64,000 nt of DNA from Tricholomella constricta. Taxonomy: Eukaryota; Basidiomycota; Agaricomycetes; Agaricales; Lyophyllaceae. Position numbers and translations under genes: made by a program. This document shows, in pieces, positions 10,800 to 23,285 of the stretch; within the stretch, counting starts at the first letter, position 1, and each line of letters starts with the position of its first letter. The notes under the pieces are model-generated. The model did no database searches. It was not told the origin of the DNA and saw only the letters and a program-made list of their open reading frames with translations. Location: the NCBI GenBank assembly GCA_013368375.1, contig JAACJP010000016.1:372001-436000 (forward strand), given 5' to 3'.

Positions 10800-13700
10800 C
10801 TACGCGTCTAGCGACTGATTTTGACTCTCTGCGCAAAGTAAGGGCGGTAACATCGGTCTCCTCCCGTTCCGAACATCCGCCCTTAACGCCTCCGCCAGCT
10901 CCCTGCTTCGATTCCAGTCCATGCCACCATCGTCGTCTTCAACAGTTTCAAACGAAAGGATAGTGGACGCGCCGTGCAGTATCGGGATTGTCAGCGGCGG
11001 CTTTGCCACCGTCTCGGCTGATGAATGGCCCTCACCGCCACAGTCAAGTCGAGGCTGAGGCCGAGCTATGCCTGTAGACCGTCCAAGGAGCTTGATCCGT
11101 TTTACTGCATACGACGAAACCACGAGATCTGGACGCGCTGCCGCCAGGCGCTCCGCAATACGGAGCCTCTGAGTCTGGAGTTGTTGTCTGCGTCGCTCAG
11201 GCGACTCACCTCCAGGCGCCCGCCGCAATGGAGATTTAGTAAGACAGGTGCGTGCAGGACTGTTGGGTTTGGGAGAGGGGTATTTGCGGCGTTTGTGCAA
11301 AGGGGTGCTTGAAGTTGGGGAGCCGTGTGAGATCAGTTTCTTGCCTGATGCGTTCGTGCCGCCGCAAAGATCGGGGAGAGGACTGAGATTCTGGCCTTCC
11401 GTCAGCGCGCTGTTAGATGGTTTATCAGAGGTCGCTATGGGTTTCTCTTTGGAGGCGGAATCATGAATGTTTGAGATGAATGGCGAATCAGTCTGTCTCG
11501 TCAGATTATTAACGTCAACGAGAGGGCAACAGGACAGTGCCAAAATAGGCGGTGAAGAAGGTGGGAGTCGGCTGGTAGATGCGATTGGAGTATGCGGACC
11601 ATGACGAAACTCGACACGGGATGCAGACGGATGAACTGTTGTCAGTATTTGTAACTCTGCGAGTCGGCTTCCGGAGGCCATGGCTGTCGAACGCGGCGCG
11701 ATATTACTTTCCTTGGGGGTGGAACGACGATGGGGGCGTCCTCTTAGAATCTCCGCGGCACCAACTGGTGACGACGATAGGCAGATAGGCGAAGCAAGAC
11801 TGTCGCCTTTTGTTTCATGAGCAGGACGTTTCGATGGTCGAGATGTGGGCGTGAGAGGGGGAGACTTGTCTAGTGTCATTCGCCTTTTACCTGGAGTATT
11901 GTAGCGCAGTACGGTCGCAATTCCTTGTCGTTTCAGCCGTACAGGGGACGATGCCGGCGTCAATCGTGTCATCCATGGTACAGAAGGTCCAGCTTTATGA
12001 CCCGACGTTGAGGTAGGTGGCTTCTCTGCCTCCGCATCCATTTGTTCCAGTATCCCTCGCTCATCTTCGCCATTCTGCGATGGCGCTGGTGAGGAGACCC
12101 ACCACTCATACTGCTTGCTCCCTTCTATTCCGGCGAGTCCGGCGAACAGTCGATGTGCGGTTTTCCCCTGCTCATCGTCGCTCCACCCATTGTCCGTCTC
12201 GTCTTCGCTATCAACAACCCTTTCTTTCCCCTTCTTGGTAGGAGGCGAAGGGGCTCCTTTCTCCGCGGCACCAGAAGGTGCTAGCCGGATAGAATGCTGC
12301 GGAAGACCGAATACGCGTGCCATCGTATCGGTCTCAGCAGGATCCAGGTAATGGCTCAGAATCTCAAGTTTCTTCTTCAGGTGCGGGTTCTCCGCCCAGC
12401 GTTCGGCGGCATCAGCTGCACCTTCACCAACCAAGTTCCTAAGGGTAACGTCCTCTCCTGCCAAGTCCTCGTCGACAAAATTGTCTATATCAAGTTGGGG
12501 ACCAGGTAGAATAACTCCTCTGGTCCCAAGGTCAGGATTGAGACAGTCGGCGAACATGCGATCAATGGCAGCCCAGTCAAACCCGTGCAGGCGAGGATCA
12601 AGGGTATTAGGAATTACTCGATGAGGCTGAAAGAGAGCGACGAAATCGCGTAGCTCGTTCAGTGGAGAGTGTCGAGAGAGAGGGACAAGCTAGAGAACAC
12701 GGAGTGTCAATAACTTCCCGCTGAATAAATAGAGAAGTCGTTACTAAGTTGTGGATTTCCTCTCCCCTGGACAGTCTAGCCTGTGTATCCTTGACATACA
12801 GGTCCCAACTCTGACTACCCATGTTGACCGGATTGATGTACACTACCCGCTTTCCCAAGTGGCTTATGGGATTATACTGCGACTGACCTGGCTCGTCATC
12901 GACAGCGACATATTCGCATCGGTGGAACCGTTCGCACGCGTGAAATCGGGTAGAAGATGGGTCCTGGGTTATGATGGATCGAAGGAACGGGTCAGAGGTG
13001 TGTTGATACACGGAATATTTGTATCTATCGACATGGATCTAGGACGTCTGCTAAGTTGACTGATTCCAGACAAAAGCGGGAACGACGCACCGGGCAGCTG
13101 AATTCGCGAGATATCGCCTTCAGGACGTCTTCATAGCCCCAAGTCCAAGAATTGATAAAGAAATAGACTGCATCTGCGAACATTCTCATTAGGATCACAA
13201 GGCCGGATGTCGCTTTCTCCTGGAAGTGAGTAATGTGAAGATTATAAAAGATATTCGACATGTAAGGGACTTGTGGCCTGATTACCTTTGTTGGGACAGA
13301 TAGAGTTGAAAGGACATTAGCTGTATCTAGGTAGATAGCTTCCAAAGTCTTGACGATGTTGCAATTGCTTGTCCTCGATCCACCGGAGGTCCGAGGAGCA
13401 AGATATGGTTGTAAGATGGGATTCCGCGTCAAAGATTCAAGAAACCAAGGTTCTGCTCTAAAATCGCCTGTGTGGAGAACTGCGCCTTGAGAGCCTTCGA
13501 TCAAAAACCTGAGATGGAAAATCAGATACAGACTTCAATCCATGGTCGTAATTGCGTACATGACTGCCCCAGGACAGTGATTGGCATCGAGCAGAGTTAT
13601 GGTGACACATTCTCCGTCTGATAGTTCGTACTCTTTCGGTGTGTGCATCGGAAGTGTTTCCTGCAGCGAAGGTCAGTTCCGTGTAGTACCCGCTGTAATA

Positions 13701-14051
13701 ATATTGACGCACCAATAGATCGCGGCTTCCGAAATGATATAGATTACCATCCGATGCTCGGATTGGATCTACCTTCAAATGAGAATACGTCCTCGTCTTC
13801 TGCGACCTCAGCTGTAGCTGAAGAAGCTCCCGTTCTGCATAAACCTCGTGTCGTAACAGCATTTCCTTCGCATCCTTCGAGCAAACGACTTTGTACCCGA
13901 ATGACTGGGCTGATAGTCCAACAATATGGTCCGAATGCGTATGTGTGAGCAGGTGTAGGGCCGCGGCATTGTCGTCGGTAATAGATGTAAAGTTATCAAC
14001 CCGGATGCGATAGGGGAGCGCAAAAGAATTGAAAGGTGTTCCAGACGGCAT
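10800..14051 (-). CDS. SNM1/Artemis (Pso2-type) DNA repair nuclease, metallo-beta-lactamase plus DRMBL
   Basis: Six exons, all introns GT-AG and 51-66 bp: 14051-13713, 13660-13560, 13508-13286, 13219-13091, 13038-12745, 12689-10800. Phases agree and give 991 residues. Catalytic motifs of the family are present: HTHSDH (H37, H39, D41, H42), DANHCPGA (H141), HTGDFR (D162), and the DRMBL segment VPLSRHSPLNELRDF at about residues 364-378. Proteins of this family are 5' exonucleases/endonucleases acting in interstrand-crosslink repair or end processing. After the catalytic core there is a 600-residue Ser/Pro-rich, probably disordered tail, much longer than the core. The start is the ATG closest to the conserved N terminus; another in-frame ATG lies at 14114. 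Confidence 0.9.
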
Positions 14052-15190
14052 AATAGATAATAAAGAGCGAGATTCAGCTGAGTTTATGAAGGAAAGGTCG
14101 TCGCATGGAGTCAAGAGCTGTCATGGCCACAGCGAAAGGCGTCGGATGCCAGATCGGTAAACGGAGTGACGAGTCATTGTGACAATCATCACGTGTCGTT
14201 GTCACCGATGCGCGTTGTCGCGTCGCGCCCATTCATCAGCAAAAGGGGAAAAATTAAACCTTGGTAAACTATTGAGAGTATAGACCACCTTGCTCACCTG
14301 GAAACCCCTGCTTTGTATAGCCTACATTTCAATACATCCACACTCGGAGACGACATTGTTCTGAAAAAGCTTGCAACGAAGCGTGATCATTGTATACATA
14401 GTAAGGTTTACAGGTCCCGGTGAAACTTGTATGCACTCAACAAGCTGGTATTACCTTGCAATGTAATTTAATCTCATCTCACAGTGTATTGCCTACCAAT
14501 CCATTGTACACTTATGAGCTCATTGTATCTTATATATTTTCACAATCCAAATTGAATTGACAGTTCATGTTATGCGACAAGCAATGGGGGACATTACATA
14601 AAGCAAGCACATAGTATCGAAGCATAGAAGATAATCCGATCATGTCAAAGACACAAAGAACCTCGAAATTATTGACACGGTTAGCATGATAAAAGACGTA
14701 AAATAGATAGTGTATCTAAGTCTTTTGACTTCGGCAAGGATTCTTTGCTGCTACACCTCTGCCATAAAGCTGCTGGGCAGCGAGGCAGCGGGACTGCTGC
14801 GAAAGGATGAGAAGTCGAGAAGGCGAGGGGGCGAGAAGTCGAGAAGGCGAGAGGGTGAGATAGCGGAGAATTGGGGCCTGCCGAGGAAGACTCCCAACTA
14901 TATATTTTTGTGACTGTTGAGAGGTGGCGAGGAGCAAAGAGGGCTACACGATGACTACGAACAATGAATGAGCAACACGGCAGGCAGGTCAACAAAATAC
15001 AGCGAGAGTGAGGAGATTGAGATTGTTTGTCGAGATCGACGAAGACAAGCTGTCGTGGACCGGATGTCAGTGTGAAGCATGACGGGCAAGCAGGGCCTGT
15101 AAACATACCGGGATTCAGTAACACAAGTCTGAAGGGGCTAAGACGAGAGGCGGGGCCTAACGAGTGTTGCTTGAAAGTCAGGGGTGAGCT
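14052..15190. other. Intergenic region upstream of the SNM1-like gene
   Basis: AT-richer sequence with no recognised gene. It should hold the promoter of the SNM1-like gene, but I cannot point to specific sites. A GAGAAG-type purine repeat occurs around 14810-14855. Confidence 0.4.
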
Positions 15191-15199
15191 GGAGGGCAG

Positions 15200-16200
15200 C
15201 TGAAATGGGTGTGAAGCACTTACCTGGGCCAGAAGCATCGAAGATGAAGGAGAAGGAAAAACATGGTCCAGGATATTAAGAAAGCAGGTTGGGCCCTCGA
15301 AAAACTTCCCCTCGCACTGGCTGGATAAGATGACTACAGATGGCAGGCTGGTGTAAAAGTGTGACATGAAATATGAGGATACTCACCATTTTGATTGGTA
15401 CGAATGCTGAATCTGCGAGAGATACATACCCAGCTGCTCAAGTTTATCTCCGTGACCTTTGAGCTCAGCCATCATCATCGTCAAACCCAGAATTCTTGGT
15501 TTGCGTGACACATATATTCTGAGAAAATGGTCAACAGAGCATCTAAGAATCAAAAGCCTTGATAATAGAAAATTCAGAACTTACAGAGTGCTTTCTTGAT
15601 GCCGATATTTGAGAGGGCCACACCACATCTGGGAATCTGAGGAGTTAGATCCTCGTTGTCAGAAAACTCAAGTGCACCGAAGAGAGCATACAGCTGCAGA
15701 TAGTTGTGGTCAATTTTCATCTAGATGGGAAAGCAAAGATGATATTCTCAATGTTGTGATCAGAGTCGAAGGAGACCGAAATTATCTATGGGGAGCTGTA
15801 GGTATTGGGGCGGTACATACTGAAACTGTTGTGGTAGGAAAGAAGAGACAATTGAGCGCGCGAGCCAAAGATTGGGTATGGGCAATGGCGCCAACCAAAA
15901 TTGTTAGCTGACTAATCCATCAAATCCCAAATTCTGCCGCACTCACCACCGTCTCGTTGTTCTGTCGCTATTTCACCCCTCACCTGGTCTCAAACAATTC
16001 GGGATATCGATTTTACATTTTGAAAGTACAGTAGGCAACAAATTAGATCTAATTCCTGGTAATAATCTCCTCTGAGTCAACTTCCTCGTTGTATGCCTCA
16101 AGATCATCCACTGTCAAGCATTCCTCATCAGAATACTCGTCTTCTGGTGCATCTGTGGAGCCTTCTAGAGCTGGTACAGGGCCTCTGTCATCAGGGCTTT
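15200..16200 (-). pseudogene. Exon-like fragments of an unidentified gene, 5' side cut by Ty3-A
   Basis: Minus-strand segments look like exons: about 15722-15594 (MKIDHNYLQLYALFGALE..., followed by a GTAAGT donor), about 15525-15400 (RKPRILGLTMMMAELKGHG..., followed by GTGAGT), and an acidic tail at about 16190-16049 (EDEYSDEECLTVDD..., stop TAG). A donor-like CAG|GTAAGT also occurs near 15228. I could not join them in phase and recognise no family. They may be a decayed host or transposon gene. Confidence 0.25.
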
Positions 16201-16239
16201 AGGTAGTTTTCAGTAATTACATTCAGCAGCCTCTACTAC

Positions 16240-16598
16240 TGTCACGACCGCCCCTAACAACCACCCCTAAAATCACATCCCACTACGCTTTCCCACGCCT
16301 ACCCACTGTATATAACATGACACCACTTCTTTCCAGACTCTTCACCTCGATATTACCATTTGTTAAGACCAGTTCCTGTTCTCGTTCCCGTTTCTATCTC
16401 TCTTTCTCAATATACTTGGCTTCACACTCGTATCACCTGAGCTCGTTCGATCGAATTAGCTCCGGTGAACTCCTTCGTCAACGCTCACGACCTCCAAATA
16501 TCCTTTCGAAGGCCGTTTTCCTTGACGAACGTCAGGCCTGTCCGCTTCGGTGGTTCCAGAGTACATCTGTAACCGACGTGCTACGCAGAGTCCTAACA
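16240..16598 (+). repeat. Ty3-A 5' LTR
   Basis: Matches 59735-60093 over its full length with two substitutions. A TATA box (TATATAAC, about 16308) lies about 35 bases upstream of the segment complementary to the primer-binding site, which is where the transcript should begin. Confidence 0.95.
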
Positions 16599-16610
16599 TA
16601 ATATCGAGGT
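16599..16610 (+). promoter_or_regulatory. Self-priming primer-binding site of Ty3-A
   Basis: The 12 bases directly after the LTR (TAATATCGAGGT) are the exact reverse complement of LTR bases 16344-16355, at the predicted 5' end of the mRNA. This is the arrangement known from the Tf1/sushi group of chromoviruses, in which the folded transcript primes itself. There is no TGG-type tRNA binding site here. Confidence 0.75.
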
Positions 16611-16627
16611 CTCCCCACCCACCGGAC

Positions 16628-19494
16628 ATGTCCTCGACGATAGTGGAGCCCAACACCACAGTCCGCTATCAAAACTTCGAAGGTCCCTCTTTCACACAAA
16701 GAAGACCTTCACCACCACCTTTCGAAACCTCCCCTGCCTCAACAGGACACATGATGCAAGGGACCTTCGGAACCAACAGGTCCAGGCTGGAACACAACAT
16801 TTTCCAACCAGGCCAACACGAGGGGGACTTTTCCTCAGCCAGTCAGGACCCTCGACGACCCCTACCCCGGACCCCCTCAAACGTATTCAACCCGTCCTAC
16901 CAACTCACCACCTCCAACTATCCCCCCTTACCACCATCCGCAACGGCCTCCGGACCTCCGCCTTCAAGTAACCAGACTCCCGGGTCATACTACGAAAGGT
17001 TGAGGCACCCGGAGATGTTCCAGAGGAGGGATAGGGCTCGGGAGGAGGGACAGGGACACTTCGCTCGTCAACAAAACCCCTTCCTACACGGTTCAGACCA
17101 CGAAAGGATACTCTACGAGCTCCGCATGACACGGGAAGAGTTTTCGCGACAAGCGCACGAGCTCCTAGTCGAAACCATGGGGATGGATCATCAACCCCGA
17201 ACACCGGAACAGCCAACCTCGTGTTGTCGACCATACAACTGCACGAAGCCCATCGATTACCCCCACAACTGACGGTGTTGCTACAAATGGGGGGAAACGA
17301 AAAAAGGTTACGCGCCCTGGCTGGAGAAATCCAGACGTCCAACGAGGGAAGAAGATTCTCCGACCCCCAAAGCGCGGGACGTTCCTTCCACATGCCAATT
17401 CAGGAGCCCATTCCCTCCAGAATTGAAACTAGATCCGAAGAACCTCCACGAGCGACAAGCACTGTCAATACGCAGACAGCTTCGGCTCTACTCAGGAGGA
17501 TGAACCAAGGGAACGCACCCCCCAGCCAAGAAGGGTTCGAACCCACCGTCACACCAGGGACAGACGCTCGAAGAGCTCCGACGTTCGGATTCTGGGGAGC
17601 CCAAAATTTGCAAAGGATCCCCGAAGAGAACCCCTCTTTCGAAGGACCATTCTCCAGGCCAAACTCGGGTTTTCAAGGCCCACAAAGGACCTCCGCAAGG
17701 GAAGAAGGAGCTCCTCAGAGGGAACCCGAGAATATTCCCCTACCTCCGTCGGAACAAGGAATCCCAACGCCGCTGTCGTACGCTCATAGCTACGAATTAC
17801 GCGAAGAAAACCGAGAAGAAAGAGGAGCACCCCCAAGGACACGAGAAGACTGGTGCCAAACACCACCTCACCTGGCGAACCAGAACAGGAGGTCACCGCA
17901 AGGCCCACGCCCAATCTCCCCAAGAGAACGCCGTGGAATCGGAGCGGACCCCGGCCCCGGTCAAAACGTAAACATCCTCGACGGAAGGCAAGGGACCCAA
18001 CAACAATTCCCCCAGTTCGAACAATACAGAACTGGCTACAACCCCGGACCAGCCCCACCCATACCCAGCGGACGACCGAACCCCCAGTACAACGGACCAC
18101 CTCCACAGCCCCAACCACCTCCGGGATCTTCGGGACCACCTACCCCGAGAGGAACTCAATGGGGAAACGGCCCCGGAGGACCAGGAGGGGGAGGAGGAGG
18201 TTATTGGGGAAACGGCCCCGGAGGAACAGGAGGTCCTGGAGGAGGGGGAGGTCACGGAGGATACGGACCACCACAAGGACCAGGAGGCCCGGGAGGCCCG
18301 GGAGGCCCCGGAGGTCCCGGACGGGGAGGAGGAGGCCACGGAGGAGGAGGAGGAGGAGGCCCACCCGGAAATCCGGGAGGAGGCCAATTCGCAAACCCTC
18401 AACGACCCCCACCTCCACCACAACAATTCTTAGGCCCAAATCAAAACCTGACCCCGGAACAGTACCGACACCTCCTAAACCTGGAATCGAAAATCGACAT
18501 CAGGAAACCGGACCCCTTCACTGGAAAAGAACCGAGGAGATGGAAGACCTTCGTCACGGAATGCCTAGTAACGTTTCAAGCCAAGGCGATTACCTACGAA
18601 CAGGACCACCTGAAAGTATCATTCGCGAGCTCCTACTTAAAGGACGGAGCCATGGACTACTTCCGCCTGCAACTCACGTACAACCCGCAACACCCAATGT
18701 TCACAAACTGGGAAGGGTTCGTACACGAATTGGGATCACGCTTTGGCATACCGAACTCCAGGGTGGAAGCCGAGAATAACATCTCACGACTGAAAATGAA
18801 GGAATGGGCAAAGTTCACAGCTTTCATCATCAAGTTCGAACACGAAGCATACGAAACAGGCTGGAACTGGGTAGCGCTACAATTCACACTGCAAAAAGCG
18901 CTCCCCCAACGAATCCTCAACGTCCTAGCCATCGCACCAAGCCCTGAAACCTACGAAGGTTACCGAGATCTGATCACTCAAATCGACCGGAGGTACTGGG
19001 AACATCGTATAGAAAATCCAGAGTCCTACAAACCCCTCTGGGCGAATAACACGAATACCTCCAACACCTCCGCACGACCTCCGATTGGACCTTCGGCCGG
19101 ACCCGCAAACCGCACGACGCCGCAAACGACTCAAGGGAGCAGGAATGCACGCTTGAACGCCGAAAGTCACGACCAGGACCCGGACACAGGTAAGGAAGGT
19201 AAGGCGCAAGACCAGGAAATAGCATGGGACGACGAGGAGGCCCTACAAGCCAACAACTTCGGGTTCAAGAAGTCAACACGCCCCTGGGTGAAGATCGACG
19301 AAGACGTAAAACAACAACGAATTCGAGACAAGGCCTGCATCCTATGCGGTGATCTGGAACACTGGATGCGCGACTGCCCAACAGCAAACACCATGGGCAG
19401 AGCCACCTATCTCATCGGCGACGACATCTTCGAATTCCATCACAAGACAGAAGAGGGAAACGCGGGGGCGATTCAGGACTTGCCCGGGCTCTGA
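16628..19494 (+). pseudogene. Ty3-A Gag with a frame change
   Basis: Starts at the ATG at 16628 and reads a Pro/Ser-rich N terminus to about residue 190. Between roughly 17165 and 17220 the sensible reading changes frame by one base and continues to the stop at 19492-19494. No splice signals flank the change, so a one-base indel is the simplest explanation. The second part has a long Pro/Gly tract (about 18020-18420), the Ty3-type capsid domain (DPFTGKEPRRWKTFV... FGIPNSRVEAENNI) and one zinc knuckle CILCGDLEHWMRDC. The polymerase frame overlaps its end in the -1 frame. Confidence 0.75.
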
Positions 19495-22400
19495 ATCGCG
19501 AAGATCTAAAACCGGACCTTGACACTAAACTACGCGCAACGGCATTATCGACAACGGACACCCGCACAGTAACTCTCTCCTCCCATTCGTCACTGGCATT
19601 TCTAATACACCTCACGCCAAACGGAGGAGGAGAAGACCCCGAAAACACGCTCATCGACAGCGGAGCTACCGACAATTTCATGGACTCCGACATGGCGACA
19701 TCACGCGGGCTCCACCTTGAGGAGCTCAAACCCCCAATAAACCTTTGCCTATTTGATGGGGAACCCTCCGCATCAGGCAAAATCACACACTATACCACCA
19801 ACGACGTCAAATTCAGTGACGGCACCACTCAGAGGATAAGATTCCTCTTAACGAGACTCCACGAGACAGCGACGATAGTGCTGGGACTATCATGGCTGAA
19901 GGAGGTCAATCCCTGCATAAATTGGAAAGACCTCTGCATCACGCTACGACGGGGGTCAAACGGCAAAATTGAAGGATCACTACCGGACCTCCGAAGGAAA
20001 AAGGAAGTCGTCCCAACGACAACAGGCACAGGAAATCAACGCTTACCCTCGCGGTCAGCTCGCTCCTTCACGATCGAAGTACAGTTAGAAGGATCCTCAA
20101 CGCGACTACGGGCACTTATCGATAGTGGAGCGGCGGGAAATTTCATAGCACAATCCTCGTGTACGAAACCGGAACCTCTCGCCAACCCCATGACCCTACA
20201 ACTGTTCGACGGAAACCCCAGCGGAGGTGGAGCCATTTCACACCATAGTCCCGAAACAATCAAACTTGAGAACGGACTAGAGTATAAGGTCGACCTCCTC
20301 ATAACACAGTTACACCCGGCCACGCCACTAGTGCTCGGATTACCTTGGTTACGGGAAGCAAATCCGGACATCGACTGGCGGGAAATGTCCATGACCATGG
20401 AACAAGGGGCAGGACTAGCCGCGATATCGCTTTCCCAGAAGACGCAATGGAGAACTGTGACCCTTGAGGAGGAGGAAGACGTCGAAGCTCCGAAACCAGC
20501 CAACCCCCTTTCGGAAAAACAACCCCTCCTCAGGGACCTCCTGGACGACGACAACGATCAGAACGACACCTCCAGCGACAACATGAAGGAGGAAGACACC
20601 CGCCCAAACACCAACGAATCCCAAGAGGAAGTACCAACACCGACAACCGAGTCGCCAGAGGAGGTAACGGGACGGAAACGCACCCGAAAACCACCTCCAC
20701 CCAACTACTTCCCTCCAAACGTTCCGAGGTCCAAATTCAAACCCCACCCCAAACGGAAACCCGCAACGTCCCCAACGACAGAAACACAGGAAGAAGAGGA
20801 AACCAACCCAGAAACGGAGGTCGAAGACGAAACCGGAGAGGGAGAAGAGGATGTCGAAACACAAAGCATCCGCCTGATCGGAGCGGCGCCATTCGCGAAC
20901 CTCATCAGGGACGGAGCCACAGCGTTCCAACTACACATCTCCCCCACTGAACAAGAGGAACACCTCCATGCCAATAACACCTCCGACGATGAACCCAAGC
21001 AACCAAAGACAGAAAAGGAAATCTTTGAGGAAGTCGTACCTCCGGAGTACAGGGACTTCGAAGACGTATTCTCAGCGGGCGAAGCGAAAACCGTCCCCCC
21101 ACACCGACCTTACGATCACACAGTGGAACTCGACGAAAACACTACCCCTCCCTTCGGAAAGATATACAACATGTCCGAACTGGAGTTGAAAGCATTGAAA
21201 GATTACATCGACGAGATGCTCGGTAAAGGGTTCATCCGACCTTCGAGTTCGTCAGCGGGAGCTCCGGTACTGTTCGCAAAGAAGAAGGACAGATCACTCC
21301 GGCTATGCGTGGACTATAGAGGATTAAATCGGATCACCAAGAAGAACCGTTACCCTCTACCTCTGATCGGAGACCTCATAGACCGACTTCAAAAAGCGAA
21401 AGTATACTCGAAGATCGACCTCCGAGTGGGCTACAACAACGTCCGCATAGCTCCGGGACACGAATGGAAGACAGCCTTCCGCACTCGTTATGGACTTTTC
21501 GAATACCTGGTAATGCCTTTCGGCATGACAAACTCACCCGCGACATTCCAACACTTCATGAACGACATCTTTCACGACATGAACGACGTGTTCGTAGTGA
21601 TCTATCTCGACGACATTCTGGTTTTCTCGGAGACCTTAGAGGAACATCACGGACACGTTCGGAAGGTCCTCGAGAGGCTCCGGAAACACAACCTTCATGC
21701 GAAACCGGAGAAATGCACGTTTCACACTACGGAGATCGAATACCTAGGCGTCATCGTATCCCCCGGCGGAGTAAAGATGGACCCAGGAAAAGTCGACGCG
21801 ATTCGGAAGTGGCCTAGGCCGACGAAGGTCAAGGAACTCCAATCTTTCCTAGGCTTTGCAAACTTCTATCGGCGGTTTATCGACAATTACTCGGGCATAA
21901 CGAAGAGGTTAAACAAACTCACGCAAAAGGACACAATCTGGAAATGGGATTCCGAATGCGAAGGAGTCTTCGAGCTATTGAAGAAAGCATTCTCCTCCGC
22001 ACCCATCCTACGACACTTCGATCCTCAACTACCGGTGATATTAGAGTGCGACGCTTCCGACTTCGCCATAGCGGGGATCATCTCCCAATTTGACGAGACA
22101 TCACAAGACTTACGTCCTGTCGCCTTCTACGCGAGAACTATGATAGACGCGGAGCTCAACTACGACATCTATGACAAGGAGCTCCTAGCAATCGTGGAAG
22201 CGTTTAAGCAATGGAGGGCCTACCTAGAGGGATCTCCCCACCGCATTCAAGTGTACTCCGACCACAACAACCTACAGTATTTCTCTACGACCAAGCAACT
22301 CAGTCGCAGACAAGCACGATGGTCGGAATGCCTGGCGAACTTCGACTTCCAAATAAATTACAGACCCAGAAGGTTAGGAGCGAAACCAGATGCCCTCACG

Positions 22401-22775
22401 CGACGGCCAGACGTGTATCCCAAGAAAGGGTTCGAACAGGATCATAATTCGTTCAACAACCGCATCATCAAACCCCCCGAACGATTGAACGCGGCCCTAA
22501 TACTGAACGAGGAGCTCCTACTAAACAACATCCGGAACACACCCCGAGACGAATTCTTCGAGAGACACGCACCCAAACCCGGAGATGAGACCTCCGCGTT
22601 CTCCTTATCCGATGATGGCAAACTACTCCTTCGCGACGGAAGAATCTACGTACCGGACCATCCCAGATTACGCCTCGACATCCTACAGCAACATCACGAC
22701 CACAAACTGCGCGGACATCCAGGGATCAGAAAGACCACACAACTCATCATGACACATACAGGCACTACAATGTAG
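19491..22775 (+). pseudogene. Ty3-A Pol, 5' part: two protease domains, RT, RNase H, start of integrase
   Basis: Open in the -1 frame relative to gag; the frame is already open before the gag stop, so expression by frameshift is likely. Two aspartic protease units lie in tandem (LIDSGATDNF with GLSWLKEVNP; LIDSGAAGNF with GLPWLREANP). After an acidic/Pro-rich linker comes the RT (LCVDYRGLNRITKKNRYPLP, VIYLDDILVF), RNase H (LECDASDFAIAGIIS, YDKELLAIVEAF) and the first half of the integrase HHCC finger (HHDHKLRGHPG). The frame then runs into the KDZ terminal repeat and stops at 22773-22775. It continues at 56087. Confidence 0.9.
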
Positions 22776-23001
22776 CGTGTCCTACTGTCCAGCGGGGCCA
22801 TACATGTAGCCGTATTGACGGCACCAGCGGGGCCGCTGGAGCGCCAGCGGGGCCACTACATGTAGCCGTGTTGCACGGTACCAGCGGGGTCTCTACATGT
22901 AGTCGTCTGGCACGGTTCCAGCGGCCCCGCTGGTGCTACAGCAGGGCTAATATGCAGCGGGGTAGGGGGCCAGCGGGGGATTGCCCACGTCTGCGGACCT
23001 C
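22753..23001 (+). repeat. KDZ left terminal inverted repeat
   Basis: Reverse complement of 55838-56086. The first ten bases agree only in part (CACATACAGG versus CAGGTAGGGG), while the rest is nearly identical, with one mismatch noticed in the part I aligned base by base. Inside are repeated CCAGCGGGG boxes in both orientations and four copies of TACATGTAG, giving many short palindromes. Confidence 0.9.
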
Positions 23002-23285
23002 CGCGGGTCTTGTTTTTGGGGGCTGGTATGGGAGATGCCCAGATCTGCGGACCTCCGCGGGTCTTGTCTTTGGGGGCTGGTATGGGGGATGCCCAGATCT
23101 GCGGACCTCCGCGGGTCTCGTTGTTGGGGGCTGGTATGGGGGATGCCCAGATCTGCGGACCTCCGCAGGTCTTGTTTTTGGGGGCTGGTATGGGGGATGC
23201 CCAGATCTGCGGACCTCCGCGGGTCTTGTTGTTGGGGGCTGGTATTGCCCACATCTGCGGACCTCCGCGGGTCGCCTTTTTGGGG
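22991..23285. repeat. KDZ left subterminal array, six units of 54 bp
   Basis: Units start with CTGCGGACCTCCGC at 22991, 23045, 23099, 23153, 23207 and 23255 (spacing 54, last 48). Each contains the CCTCCGCGGGT core (one unit reads CCGCAG) followed by a GGGGGCTGGTAT block. The same unit occurs inverted at the right end. Open frames across this array are composition artefacts. Confidence 0.9.

Noticed and set aside
10800..12557. A separate unknown gene encoding the 585-residue reading frame
   Set aside because: It is in phase with the DRMBL exon of the SNM1-like gene and has no promoter or start of its own.
14681..15367. A 228-residue open frame on the minus strand
   Set aside because: Low-complexity Ser/Leu/Pro sequence that includes translated splice-like signals and a purine repeat; no family features.
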